Source of the DNA: Flaccisagitta enflata
Taxonomy: Eukaryota; Chaetognatha; Sagittoidea; Aphragmophora
Reading direction: 5' to 3'
Length of the DNA stretch: 64,000 nucleotides
NCBI GenBank assembly: GCA_965153355.1
Contig: OZ231126.1
Location: forward strand, 38,068,001-38,132,000
Below, one piece after another: positions 11,614-24,174 of the stretch. How positions within the stretch are numbered: the stretch's first letter is position 1; each line of letters opens with the position of its first letter. Below the pieces are notes generated by a model, which was given only the letters and a program-made list of their open reading frames with translations, searched no databases and was not told where the DNA came from. The position numbers were made by a program, and so were the translations under genes.

Positions 11614-11755
11614 CGGCTGTGCAAGTGCGCATAGGAACGCCTCAGTTTTCCATTGTTTTGAAATCGTGTTTTGATTTTTTTCTCAATGTTTGGAAAACAA
11701 TATAAGTTGACAATTTCTATTAAAGAAAGAGAAATTGGAAAACATGTACCCCGGA

Positions 11756-11913
11756 GGTACAATCCTAGTAGCGGACGGGTGGGCAAGGGCGCATAATGCT
11801 CATTTTCACTCTTTTGGACTCCAGCGTTTCGGACAAACGCTCGGGCCAGTGAATGGTCGGACCAGCAGACCGACGGACAAAGCCTATCATAACGCCGCTA
11901 GTCCGCGACTTAT
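11756..11913 (+). repeat. Family A-like fragment in intron 9
   Basis: GCGGACGGGTGGGCAAGGGC, then GGTCGGACCAGCAGACCGAC and GACAAAGCCTATCATAACG, ending GTCCGCGACTTATAAAG. Confidence 0.5.
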
Positions 11914-12098
11914 AAAGATGTTAAGAAAAAAAAAGAACCAGTTGTCGCGAGTAAAAGAAAAAAAAAACTGTTTGTGTTCGCATGAGTAAAGATCGCGACA
12001 GGAAGCGATGAAATAAAAAGTCACGCATGACTGAAATCGCAGCTTTTCATCTGCGTGGTCTGGCATCAGTGCGAGATTGGACATCTGCGTATTGGTAC

Positions 12099-12225
12099 AT
12101 GTGTTTATGTCACTGGGCCATCTGAGAATCCCATGCTCATGGCACTGGATCATCTGTAAACACAATGTCTATGGCACTGGGTCATCTGTAAACATCATGG
12201 CTATGACACTGGGACAATCATAAAC
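12099..12225 (+). repeat. About 42-bp tandem repeat, three to four copies
   Basis: Units share 'GGCACTGGRTCATCTGTAAA'. No coding signal. Confidence 0.7.
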
Positions 12226-12894
12226 AAACCCAATCCTCACTGCCTTATCAAAAGTAGAGATTGATGAACCAGAACAGTAGAATAGTCTTTTTGTAATTTG
12301 ATTGATTGTACTGCCGCACCCTCTTGCAGACGAAATAAAGAAACGTACATTTCGATTGAAAGACCTGATTCCTGGGATGATTACTGTGTTTCAAATGCAT
12401 TGACTTTCATTGGAGATAGTTTTGGCCGGTGGTTTCCATGGTATTCTGAGCCTCAACTTTTTTGGTAAACATAGCTCTTCCATGAGTTTTTAAGAAAACT
12501 ATACATAGAAAAGTCTGCCGAAGAAAATAAAGAAAAGGAGCGCAAAAAGAGCTTACCGAGGAAACCGTCAACAATTATTTTCTGTCTTTTCTTCTGCTTG
12601 AAAATTGAAAAAACGCTTGACCTTAAAAATAGTGGAAGTGAAGGGTATTACCCCAATCCTAAGCTCTTGCAGTGAAACAAGTTTTTGCTGATGATTTATG
12701 GGAACAAAAATTTAAATGAAACTTAATTTTTCAAATCTTACGACACAAGTAAAAAGTGCAACAGCATCAGTGGACATGATAAGTGTATTGCATCTTTTTA
12801 GATCAAATCCGAAAATCCTGGTGAGGTCAATATTTATCGGACTAGTTGATGTTGAATAAAAAAATTGGCTGTTCTGCCTCATGGAGACAAAACA

Positions 12895-13484
12895 TCTTAG
12901 CCGATGCCCCGTTGGTTCTAAAAATGGCGAGTTTTGGCGTCATCTTTAAAGACTGATTCCCTCGACTTCAACTGAGCGACCAAACATTCCTAAACAGCTT
13001 CATCAATCACCATGCAGTGACAATCACGTACGATCAGAGGAAACAGACCATAGACCTAAAGTTGCAATTAATCAAGTGAGCCATCGATACAACTTTTTTG
13101 TTGATTAAATACAACTGTCAAATTTACTCAACAAAACATATATATTGGAGCCTTGAGAAGTCTTTTTTCAAATGGCGATTGTCCTCACACACTCGTTCCA
13201 CATTCAAACTTTGAATCAAAGCAACCTAGTCAATCGATGCAGTGTATTGATCGACTAGTTAATTGACGCAGTGTGTTGATAAACTCGACTCACCGACATC
13301 ATGCCAGATTGACTCCCCTCAACTCCGAGAACGGAGCGTGGTTTGCTCCCAAATGTCATTTGAACATTTAATGATAGCAACTAATCAATTGAGTTTCAGT
13401 TACAATCGACTCAACTCAAACTGTCAAATCGACTCACCTCAACTTGAAGAATGAAGCGCTGTTGGTTCCCAAAACAGCAATGGC
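12895..13484 (-). pseudogene. Three decayed copies of the end of exon 9
   Basis: Within intron 9, 13,438-13,484 reads IAVLGTNSASFFKL then AG|GTGAGT, matching the real end IAVLGTNDAPFSKL AG|GTAAGT in the same phase. 13,318-13,360 keeps HAPFSEL but has an upstream stop and a broken donor (GG for GT). 12,895-12,940 is a fainter third copy. The copies lie in gene order behind exon 9, so they look like tandem duplications of the exon-intron junction. Confidence 0.75.
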
Positions 13485-13606
13485 ATTTACTCATATAACA
13501 ACAAATCAATTGACTTTCCTTTATCGTTGACATGAGTCAGTAGTTGACTCAATATATGAATTGACGCAATTCAGCCGTCAGATTTACTCACGTCAGATTT
13601 ACTTAC

Positions 13607-13776
13607 CTCAGCTTAGAGAACGGAGCGTCGTTGGTTCCCAAAACGGCGATTTTATTGCCGCTCAAATCCAGTTGTTGCAATTCGCGAAGGCCGTGAAATC
13701 CCGGAGATTCGATTTTCGATATTTTGTTGTTTGAAAGAGAAATAAACTTTAGCTTCGGCGTTGATAGAAAATGGTT
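13607..13776 (-). CDS. LRR protein exon 9: two and a half LRRs
   Basis: 56 codons (364-419) plus two bases. Cores LKFISLSNNKI and LQQLDLSGNKI are followed by VLGTNDAPFSKL, ending AG|GTAAGT. The acceptor GGCTTTCCAG is preceded within about 17 nt by a (CT)n run in the sense of the gene, which can act as an extended polypyrimidine tract. Decayed copies of the last roughly 45 nt of this exon lie downstream in intron 9. Confidence 0.92.
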
Positions 13777-13789
13777 CTGGAAAGCCATG

Positions 13790-13792
<3 letters not shown>

Positions 13793-13881
<89 letters not shown>
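13793..13881 (+). repeat. (GA)n and (GACA)n
   Basis: Lies just upstream of the exon 9 acceptor, so in gene sense it is (CT)n and (TGTC)n next to the splice site. Confidence 0.95.
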
Positions 13882-14109
13882 GAGCTCAGCCAAAAGGAAA
13901 GACAGAGAGACAGAGACAGACAGGAAGGAAACAGAGGAGGGAAATCAGAAATTGGACGATTGTTTTATTTATTACTTTTAGTGCGCACCCCCCCTCCTTT
14001 TAACTTCTAATTCCTCTCATTCCCGTGAAAAAGTGTTTTTCCCCTTTACCTACACCTTTCACTCTTTGGTGTATTAAGTTCATACTGCATTTCAAATACC
14101 AAAAGTCAT

Positions 14110-14920
14110 AACTTTTAGTTTGTTTGCCGCTCAGCCACAGAAATCGGGAAAAAAGTCGAAGTCAGTCTTCGACTTTTTGACATATTCGAGAGAAACAGGG
14201 TTTTCATTTTCTTATGAAGAAGTTGTGAAACTTATCCGGCTGATTGAGGCCTCCGATAAAATTGATAGGGTAAGTAAATTTTATAATTCTCTTTCATTTG
14301 GCGCCAAGCAGAATGAACAAATATTTTTTGCGTTATGAATTTTTGAAGAATTATTTACAACAGGGAGCAAGATCGCAAGGAATTAGGTTTTCAATAGGGT
14401 CAAAAAATTTACATCTAATTCAATATTTTTTATATATTTATTTTTATTGAATTTTTTTCGATTTTTTTTCAATTCTTTTTTATTTTAGGTAGGATCAATA
14501 AAGGAGTGTATTTTTGTTTGTCTGAGCATGCAAATACAAAAAAATATATTCATGAGCATGGCTGCTCATCTGTGAGGGTGTTTTTGAGCATTTTAGCTCA
14601 TTTAGCTCAGTTTTTTTTTATTTCAAATGCAATAGATGAATAAATATTTTGATACATGTTTAAGCAAGCAAATGTAAGAAAGCATGTCAATGAGAGGAGC
14701 TGCTCATCTGTGAGGATGTCTTCAAGTATTCTAGCTCATTTACCTCATTTAGCTTATTTAGCTTAATTTAATTTTTTTTCTGAGTTTCAATAGGATGAAC
14801 AAAAGTTTTAGTTAAGCATGCAAATACAAGAAAGCGTTTCAGTGAACATAGCTGGATATCTGGTTGAATTTTAGCTCATCTAGCTCATTTAGCTCAGTTC
14901 TATTTTTCTTTGATTTTCAG
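14110..14920 (+). repeat. Family R repeat copy 2, with an exon-like open segment
   Basis: 14,120-14,270 is open on the plus strand (SVFDFLTYSRETGFSFSYEE then VVKLIRLIEASDKIDR) and stops at a good donor-like GATAGG|GTAAGT. 14,486-14,900 is three 135-bp units containing GCTGCTCATCTGTGAGG. It shares both parts with 59-770. The open segment could be a captured exon or part of a transposon protein; I recognise no domain. Confidence 0.6.
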
Positions 14921-15514
14921 TGCAATCAATACATACTATTGCTGCATACTATTTATTTCATATAACAAAAAAAAATACAGGGACTGAAGATGAAAGCTTA
15001 ATGAAAAGTGACCAATGCTTACGACTTTTTTCCTCACGGCGACAGCCGCCATTACTGGTAATGATGTTCTGTTTTTGCAATATTAGTACAGATATGGTGT
15101 GAAGGGTTTTATTTACAGTACCATTTAGGACCCGCGTACTCGACGGTCGTGATTTTTCCCATCCCCAGTAATCATCATTGTCGACGTCGTCATAATCGTT
15201 ACAAATGAAGCAGAAAATCGTTGTCAGTTACATCTTTGTCATAAGTAGAGAATAGAGATGGCAAAAAAAAAAAGCAGCAAGATCATGGATGGAATTGCAA
15301 CGGTTGTGACGCTGTCAGCAATGCGTAGTGAGTATGGGCTCTTATGAGTTATGAATGTTGGACAACACTACATGTGATGCGAGGTGCGAGGTTTCGTGAT
15401 GACCGGAAGTGGCAAAAATTTAAGAATTCTCTTATCCTATCCTTTCAATTTGCAACTTCATTCAGTCATTCTTTCAGCTATAAAGATATGGTCCGAGTTG
15501 TCTCTGAGTCTCAC

Positions 15515-15601
15515 CCTGGGAATTTCTTCGATTTCGTTGCCATCCAAATATGCGTACTGCACCTCGGGCGGGAGTTCCGGAAGATGGGACAATTTGTTGT
15601 T
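15515..15601 (-). CDS. LRR protein exon 8: short LRR pair
   Basis: Acceptor TTTCTTTTCCAG; 29 codons (335-363), phase 0 at both ends, donor CAGG|GTGAGA. With exon 7 it reads VDLKNNKLSHLPELPPEVQY, then AYLDGNEIEEIPR. The 'LPELPxxVxxxYLDGNxIxxIP' spacing is a short 21-22-residue repeat form found in small matrix LRR proteins as well as longer ones. Confidence 0.92.
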
Positions 15602-15639
15602 CTGGAAAAGAAACGGGGTAATCAAAGCAGAAGGTGTTG

Positions 15640-15770
15640 GCGGAAGTGGTAATGCGGGCGGTGGTGTTGTTGATGAAAGTGGAGGTGATGGTGGTAGTGG
15701 TAGAGTGGACGGTGGTGGCGTTTGTGGCAGTGGTAGAGTGGGCGGTGATACGGGCGGAAGGGGTAAATAT
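15640..15770 (+). repeat. Imperfect GGT/GGC-rich trinucleotide repeat
   Basis: GTGGTGGCGTTTGTGGCAGT-type units, lying 40-170 bp upstream of the exon 8 acceptor. In gene sense it is C-rich and pyrimidine-biased. Confidence 0.7.
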
Positions 15771-16261
15771 CGTTTAGAATTTATGTTCATGTCGTGTCGT
15801 GGATACGAAGGTAGGTGTCAACATCGGACCCTCAACCCCTTTGAACACATTCTCCAGTACACGATTTTCGCGTACACCACTGACCTCATACAGCTAACAG
15901 TCGTCAGCCGTCTAAATAATTTGTTTATCGAATGAATGCACAAGGACGAGAACAAGTACGAGTTGAGCTTAAACGTGAGTTTTATAATTAAGTATCGTAA
16001 TTGACAGATAATTAAATTAGCAAGTTCAGAAGTCGAAGTCATGCATTAAAAGAAAATCCAAACCTTTACCCAATTCGTTTAAAAGAATCGGCAATTCCGC
16101 AAGCAATTTACGCTAGAGATGAAACAATCAACGAGTATTCTGCATCTCAGATCGCCCACAACGCAAATAATAGTGATATTAATTCCCGGGAGTGATTCCT
16201 TGTCATTCCTGAATTCCTGATTCCTGACTCCTGATTCAGGAATGAGAATGATATTTGTCAT

Positions 16262-16325
16262 TCAATTCCCAGGAATTCCCGGGAATTCCCGGGAATCCCC
16301 GGGAATTCCCGGAAATTCCTGGGAA
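16262..16325. repeat. Palindromic (GGAATTCCCG)n array
   Basis: Six to seven copies of a 10-bp self-complementary unit. A shorter set recurs at about 20,740-20,785 near the other end of the same element. Confidence 0.85.
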
Positions 16326-16568
16326 TTAAAAGTAAAGGTTCCCTTTCTTTTCATGGTTAAAAATGAGGTTTTTTGGACGTTATATTGTCTTCCGATTAAT
16401 TAATGAAGGTTGCGATCTCACTCCTGTAGCGGGGAGGCAAATTTACTCATTTGATAATTGGCCAATCAAAAACGGTCAAGGCTTATCTTTTAAGCGTGTT
16501 TTCTATCGTGAAAATCGAGTGAGGGAGTGTTACGTCATAGTAGGAGAGAGAGAGACTAACCTCTATCT

Positions 16569-16688
<120 letters not shown>

Positions 16689-16797
16689 TGAACGAGTGAA
16701 TGAAAGAACAAAAGTATAAAAGCTAGAATTTACAAAACAAATGAAAGAAAAATGAAAGAATGAACAAATGAAAGAACAAAAGTACAAAAGCTAAAAT

Positions 16798-17330
16798 CTT
16801 TTTCGCCAAAACTTTTTCTCGCTAAAATTTTTTCTCACCAAAATTTTTTCTTGCTGAAATTTTTTCTTGCTAAAATTTTTTCTTACGAATATTTTTTTCG
16901 CAAAAATTTTTTCTCACCAAAATTTTTTCTCTTGAATTTTTTTTTTTGCTAATATTTTCAAAAAATTTTCAAGAATTTTTTTTTCTCGCTTAAATTTTTT
17001 TTTCTCGCTAAAATTTTTTTTCGCTAAATTTTTTCTCACTGAAATTTTTCTCGCAGAAATTTTTCCTCGTTAAAATTTTTTTTGTCAAAACTTTTTTTCG
17101 CTAAAATTTTTTCTTGCTAAAATTTTTTATGCTAAAATTTTTCCTGCTAAATCTTTTTTTCGCTAAAATTTTTTTTTGCTTAAATTTTTTCTCGCTAAAA
17201 TTTTTCTAGTTAATACATGTTAATACAAGTTCCTGCTTAATCTTGTTTTCGCTAAAATTTTTTTTTGCTTAAAGTTTTCTTGCTAAAATTTCTCGCTAAA
17301 ATTTTTTCTCGCTAAAATTTTTCTAGTTAA
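16798..17330 (+). repeat. Short-unit array 'CTCGCTAAAATTTTTT'
   Basis: About 30 imperfect copies of a 14-18-bp unit, strongly strand-asymmetric. Confidence 0.85.
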
Positions 17331-18225
17331 TACACGTTCCTGCTAATTCCTGCTTGTTTCATGTATATTCCTGCTTGTTTCATGCATGTTCCTGCTAATT
17401 CCTGCTTGTTTCATGCATATTCCTGCTTATTCCTGCTTGTTTCATGCATGTTCCTGCTAATTCCTGTTTGTTTCTTGCATGTTCCTGCTAATTCCTGGAT
17501 GTTTCATGCATGTTCCTGCTAATTCCTGGATGTTTCATGCATGTTCCTGCTAATTCCTGTTTGTTTCTTGCATGTTCCTGCTAATTCCTGCTTGTTTCAT
17601 GCATGTTCCTGCCAATTCCTGCTTGTTTCATGCATGTTCCTGCTAATTCCTGCTTGTTTCATGCATATTCCTGCTTATTCCTGCTTGTTTCATGCATGTT
17701 CCTGCTAATTCTTGGTTGTTTCATGCATGTTCCTGCTAATTCCTGTATGTTTCATGCATGTTCCTGCTAATTCCTGCTTGTTTCATGCATGTTCCTGCTA
17801 AATCCTGCTTGTTTCATGCATATTCCTGCTTATTCCTGCTTGTTTCATGCATGTTCCAGCTGATTCCTGGATGTTTCATGCATGTTCCTGCTAATTCCTG
17901 TATGTTTCATGCATGTTCCTGCTAATTTCTGCTTGTTTCATGCATGTTCCTGCTAATTCCTGCTTGTTTCATGCATATTCCTGCTTATTCCTGCTTGTTT
18001 CATGCATGTTCCTGCTAATTCCTGGATGTTTCATGCATGTTCCTGCTAATTTCTGTATGTTTCATACATGTTTCTGCTAATTCCTGCTTGTTTCATGCAT
18101 GTTCCTGCTAATTCCTGGTTGTTTCATGCATGTTCCTGCTAATTCCTGACTGTTTCATGCATGTTCCTGTTCATTTCTGCTTGTTTCATGCATGTTCCTG
18201 CTAATTTCTACATGTTTTTGCTACA
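17325..18225 (+). repeat. About 31-bp tandem array 'TTTCATGCATGTTCCTGCTA'
   Basis: Roughly 28 copies; the unit contains the palindrome ATGCAT. A short run of the same units resumes at about 20,420-20,610, on the far side of the big palindrome. Confidence 0.9.
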
Positions 18226-18316
18226 ATTATTGCCCTAACTTCTTTTGGTAAGCATTTTGCTTTTGGGTTAGATTGAGAAGGAGTGTTGTTCAGATTTGGT
18301 TTTTCGGAAAACTACA

Positions 18317-20328
18317 GTACGAGTATCGAAGAACTGTAAAACTCTGGGGAAGCCATATCTGCCAAACGGCTAGGATTCATAATCAAATTTTTTACCACAT
18401 TATGCACCTATAGGTCTACTATGTTGTTTAAGGTTTTGGAGCCATTCCAACAAATTCATTTTTTTTAATCCAAAAATTTTTTTTTCAGTTTTTTGCTGAT
18501 TTTGACTACAAAAATTACACTAAAAAAAAAATCTCTCTTATGTATATTAGTTAGACACATTTACACAAATTTCATTTTTTGTTGGGGATTTTCTGCCAAT
18601 TTTTGTAGCTATGGCACCCAAAACTCAAAAAACACAAAAAAGTAGAATATTTCTTAAGGTTTTTAATAAAATTGCCTGATTTTTGATGTGGTAGTAGTTT
18701 TAGGACTCACTAATAAGTGTGCAAAATTTCAGCTCTTAAAATGAAATTTTGATATAGTTATGAAATTTTGAAATTTTCACAAAATGCAGTGTAAGACAAT
18801 TTTCCATCAAAATTTTTTTTTTCCAATAAAAAATTCTGTCAATTGTCATATTTTGATATAATTAATAACAAATTAAAAGTCTCTAAAAAAATTTTGGGCT
18901 AGCCCTATTAGAAAAAAAAATTTTTTCTCAAAAATTGCAAAAATGACCCATTTTTTGAGGTTGAATAAAAACTGTTCCTGTCATCCGATCATCTTCATTT
19001 TTGGTGGAGTTGTTACCTGTTATCTACCCTAACTTCACCTAAAATTTGAGCTCACTGCGACTTACGGTTGCGGAGATATTGACGTTCAAAGTTACTTTGT
19101 CAGAGCAAAATCAGCAAAATTTGCATTTTGGCCATTTTTGAGCTTGCATAAAATTTCATCTTCTCTTCCAGATACCTTCTTTTTTGCTGAAGTTGCTCAA
19201 ATTTATGCATATATTCATATTCCAGAATTTCACATTTGTCAGTGAAGCCGTTTTAGAGTTATGATGGTCCAAAGTTTCAAAAAACACCAATTTTTCCACC
19301 AAATCTTTTGGTAAAAAATTAGCGAAAAATTTTCAAAAAATGGTTTTCGAAGGGGGGGTCAAAACAATTGGAAAATATCTAATTCGCCCAGATCCAAAAC
19401 CCTGAAGACAACTTTTTTTTCCCATTTTTTTTTGAAAAAAATTTTTGTTATTTTTGTTTAAAAATTGGTGTTTTTTGAAACTTTGGACCATCATAACTCT
19501 AAAACGGCTTCACTAACAAATGTGAAATTCTGGAATATGAATATATGCTTAAATTTGAGTAACTTCAGCAAAAAAGAAGGTATCTGGAAGAAAAGATAAA
19601 ATTTTATGCAAGCTCAAAAATGGCCAAAATGCAAATTTTGCTGATTTTGCTCTGACAAAGTAACTTTGAATGTCAATACCTCCGCAACTGTAAGTCGCAG
19701 TAAGCTCAAATTTTAGGAGTTAGGGTAGATAACAGGTAACTCCACAAAAATGAAGATGATCGGATGACAGGAACAGTTTTTATTCAACCTCAAAAATGGG
19801 TCATTTTGCAATTTTTGAGAAAATTTTTTTTCTAGACTATAAAATTTTTTAGAACTTTTAATTTGTTATTATTATATCAAAATATGACAATTGACAGAAT
19901 TTTTAATGGAAAAAATTTTGATGAAAATTGTCTTACATTTTAAAATTTCAATTTAACTGTATCAAAATTTCATTTTAAGAGCTGAAATGCACACTTAGTG
20001 AGTCCTAAAACTACTACACAAAAATCAGGCAATTCAAAACCAGGAAATATTCAACTTTGTGTTTTTGATTTTAGGTGCCATAGTTACAAAAATTGTGGAA
20101 ATCCCAAAATGAAATTTGTGTAAATGTGTCTAACTAATATATATATGAGAATTTTTAATATTTTGTAGTCAGCAAAAAACTGAAAAAAAAATTTTGGACT
20201 AAAATGAATTTGTTGGAATGGCTCAAAACCTTGAACAACATATAGTAGAGCATATGTGGTAAAATGATTATGAATCTAACCGTTGCAGATATGGCTTCCC
20301 CAGAGTTTTACAGTTCTTCGATACTCGT
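18317..20328. repeat. Large imperfect palindrome, arms about 0.9-1.0 kb
   Basis: The left arm 18,317-19,296 is repeated inverted at 19,461-20,328, with a loop of about 165 bp. Paired landmarks: GATGGTCCAAAGTTTCAAAA with TTTTGAAACTTTGGACCATC, and CGAGTATCGAAGAACTGTAA with TTACAGTTCTTCGATACTCG. The arms differ by many point changes and small indels. Confidence 0.9.
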
Positions 20329-20997
20329 GGGAGTGGTGCGCGTATTAACTAGTCAGTGAGGGTTCACAAGGCCCTCTTCCATTTATTTCAGTTTGGGTAT
20401 AGCGAGGGATGTTGTTCCACTTTTCATGCATTTCTTGTTAATGTTCCTGCTTATTCCTGAATGTTTTATACATGTTCTCATTAATTCCTGCATATTTTAT
20501 GCATGTTCCTGCTTATTCCCTTTTGTTTCATACATGTTCCTGCTAATTTATGCAGATCTTAAGTATGTTCCTGCTAATTCCTGCATGTTTCATACATGTT
20601 CCTGTTTATTCCCAAAAACAAGTAGGAATAAGCAGGAACATGTAAAAAACAAAAAGCAGTAAGCAGGAATGTGCCAGGAATCAACGAGATCACATGAAAA
20701 ATTTATATAAATTCCCAGGAATTATGAGAAATTACAAAAAAATTCACGGGAATTCCCGGGAATTAAAAAGAAAACTCCCGGGAATTAGTGTCACTTAAAA
20801 CAAAGGGATAATTGCGTTGTGTCACCGGTCTCAAGCTATGAACTACAATATGCAAATTAGGTATTCGAAAGTGTGGGTTAGCGAAAGGACACCTATGTTC
20901 TATGGATTAACAATAAAAATGCGCTTTTGCGAATGCACTCAGTGTATAAGCGGTTAGCCTTCACTAACGTTTATCTCTATGAGATGGAGAAAATTAC

Positions 20998-21082
20998 CTT
21001 GAGATCGACGGAGAACAACAACGCCAAATTGGAGAAAGTTCGGGATTCGACGGTTTGAATGTTGGAGTGCGAAAGAATCAAT
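20998..21082 (-). CDS. LRR protein exon 7: one LRR
   Basis: The acceptor TTTCACACAG gives one base that completes Arg306. 28 codons (307-334) read LILSHSNIQTVESRTFSNLA and then FSVDLK, ending AAG|GTAATT in phase 0. The open frame that covers this region in the ORF scan is a different, non-LRR frame. Intron 6 upstream is only 233 nt and holds a (CA)n tract in the sense of the gene. Confidence 0.9.
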
Positions 21083-21112
21083 CTGTGTGAAATGAGGAAA
21101 TGCAATTAGCAT

Positions 21113-21212
<100 letters not shown>

Positions 21213-21315
21213 GCATGTGCGGCCCAGAAAGAGCGAGTGACTGCGAAGGGTTTTTCTTTACGTATTCTCACTCAACTATGTACGTTCAGAGGAGAAACCT
21301 TACAATCCCGCAAAC

Positions 21316-21419
21316 CTGGAGAGATAAGGAATAGAGGCAAAGTCGGAAGCCTTTAAACGATTGAAGTTGTTGTGAAGTAGACGAAGATCGCGCGTCGTGC
21401 TTTGGAGCGGCGGAATTTC
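21316..21419 (-). CDS. LRR protein exon 6: one and a half LRRs
   Basis: Acceptor TTTACTATCAG; phase 0 start; 34 codons (272-305) plus two bases. EIPPLQSTTRDLRLLHNNF continues directly from the LTNCSLQ that ends exon 5, which argues that no exon is missing in the 21.3-kb intron between them. FASIPYLS leads into the next repeat. The donor TCCAG|GTTTGC is weaker than the others. Confidence 0.88.
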
Positions 21420-21511
21420 CTGATAGTAAAGCAAAAACAGGTATTGTTGATGGTTATGCACTACTATCAGAGGTAGGTACAAACCTACACCTATACACCT
21501 TCACCTACAAA

Positions 21512-21550
21512 CAGTTAGGCTTCACTAGAGCCTCATGTCAAGGGACTGGC
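21512..21550. mobile_element. Solo left end of a family G element
   Basis: CAGTTAGGCTTCACTAGAGC resembles the G termini at 29,738 and 57,851. No matching right end was found; a (CT)n tract follows. Confidence 0.45.
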
Positions 21551-21566
21551 CAAAATATCTCTCTCG

Positions 21567-21729
<163 letters not shown>

Positions 21730-22218
21730 GAAGTCGGTAGAATACGGTTCACTCTTGTTAGCGTTGTCGCCAATGAAAGCAATAAAATCGTACTTTTTTT
21801 CATTATTAATGCGGCCATAAAAGCCGGCTATAACGATCAAAAACTTGCCGCCATCGGTATTCGGCAATAACGGCGGAAAAAGCACCGGCAATAACGACTC
21901 TTAGCGCAATCATTAAAATGACGCGATTTCGCCTTATTTCACGCTGCAACATTAAATTTACGGAGGAAAAAAAGGAAAACATTTACTAGGAGTTTCTTGT
22001 GATTGCTACGCGCAGGGGCTTTTTTTACTGTCTCTGGTGGCAATTTAAATTTGTTTGTTCTTGTTTTTCCGACGTTATTCTTCCTTTGTAAGTCGCTGAT
22101 TAACGACTCCATACGACTGTATGTAAGGCTTTTGATTTGCTGGAGCGTTGGACCGAGAATTGTGTATTCGCATTTCTGTCCCTACCCAGTACCCACTCGT
22201 CTGCAATTTAAATGGATC

Positions 22219-22552
<334 letters not shown>

Positions 22553-22911
22553 TTTGAAGGCACTTAAGAGAAATATGCCATCATGGGAAAGCATTGAATT
22601 ATTGTTAGATTTATGGAGTATTTTGGAGCTGCCTAATGACTAATGGATCCATCCGCTTTCTTCAAAAAACTCCGTGAATTCAAACCTATTTTCATGGATT
22701 TCATGATTTTCTTTTATTCTTAGCGCAACTCTTTTCTGTACCTGTTTTTTATACAACTTCAGTAATTCAAAATTATAGGATCATAAAAAATCACTTAATT
22801 GTAAAATCACATAACAAAATGATTTCACAATAAAATGTTTCTCACTATTTTTCATTTCCTTCTTCTTAGATTTTCCTTTTTTCCTCGTTTCGTCAATTTT
22901 TTTCCTTTAGG

Positions 22912-23452
22912 GCAGCGGCCCCGAAGGGGCCGATGACCTATGCTTTCTCACATAGGGGAAATTTCTCCTTCTCCTCCTTCTTCTCCTTCTTCTTCTCCGT
23001 CCCCCCCCCTTGAGGCCCAAATCCTAGTCTCAAGGCCCAAATCCCAGCCTTGAGGCTCAAATCCCAGCCTCAGGGCTCAGATCCTAGCCTTGAGGCTCAA
23101 ATCCCAGCCTCAAGGCTCAAACCAAAGCCTCAAAGCTCAAATCCCAGCCTCAAGGTTCAAATCCCAGCCTCAAGGTTCAAATCCCAGCCCCAAGGTTCAA
23201 ATCATAGTCTCAAGCCCCAAATCCTAGCCTCAAGGCTCAAATCCCAGCCTCTAAGCTCAAATCCCAGCCTTAACGCCCCAAATATAGCCTCCGGGCTCTA
23301 ATTCAATCCTTGAGGTTCAAATAAAAACAGCATAGGTCATTGGTCCCTTCGGGGCCGCTGCCCCTCTAACCACCCCATACCCACAAACACTTACATAGGG
23401 GCAACGGGTACCGCTGACCATCTAACGCTTTTGCGACTATTTTTCCTCTATC
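22912..23452 (-). repeat. Family C element, complete
   Basis: GGCAGCGGCCCCGAAGGGGC at the left; about 14 copies of the 20-bp hairpin unit (CTCAAATCCCAGCCTCAAGG); the inverted GCATAGGTCATTGG and GGGCCGCTGCCCC; then the outer module GGGGCAACGGGTACCGCTGA ... AACGCTTTTGCGACTATTTT. Confidence 0.85.
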
Positions 23453-23459
23453 ATTACCT

Positions 23460-23494
23460 TCATCATCACCATTATCATTATCATTATTATTATC

Positions 23495-23526
<32 letters not shown>

Positions 23527-23587
23527 CATTATCATGGTCAATATCATCATCATCATTATCATCAACATCATCATCATCATCATCATT

Positions 23588-23662
<75 letters not shown>
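23460..23662 (+). repeat. (ATC)n/(ATT)n trinucleotide tract
   Basis: Begins directly after the family C outer module and ends as pure (ATC)n. The poly-Asp, poly-Met and poly-His frames here are translations of the repeat. Confidence 0.95.
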
Positions 23663-23886
23663 TAACAAAAAAACCCTGCGCAAATATGAGTATCAAATAT
23701 CCATGTAATTCAACCGACGTAAAGGATCACAGAACGACGGAGTTGTATGAGGATTGGTAACCATTGATAAACGACATTTCCACGGACAGACCGACTTAGT
23801 AACGAGGTGACGAGCGCGAAGGGAACCAGCAACACAAGATGGAAAAATAGCTTTTTGATTTGGCGCCTCAGACACAAAGAGGATGG

Positions 23887-24078
<192 letters not shown>

Positions 24079-24174
24079 GGAGAGTCAGACAGACAGTCTG
24101 ACAGTTTGACAATCTAACAGACACGGAGAGCGAGAAGCGGGAAAAACTTGTCAGCTATATATCAGTGTTGTTTT

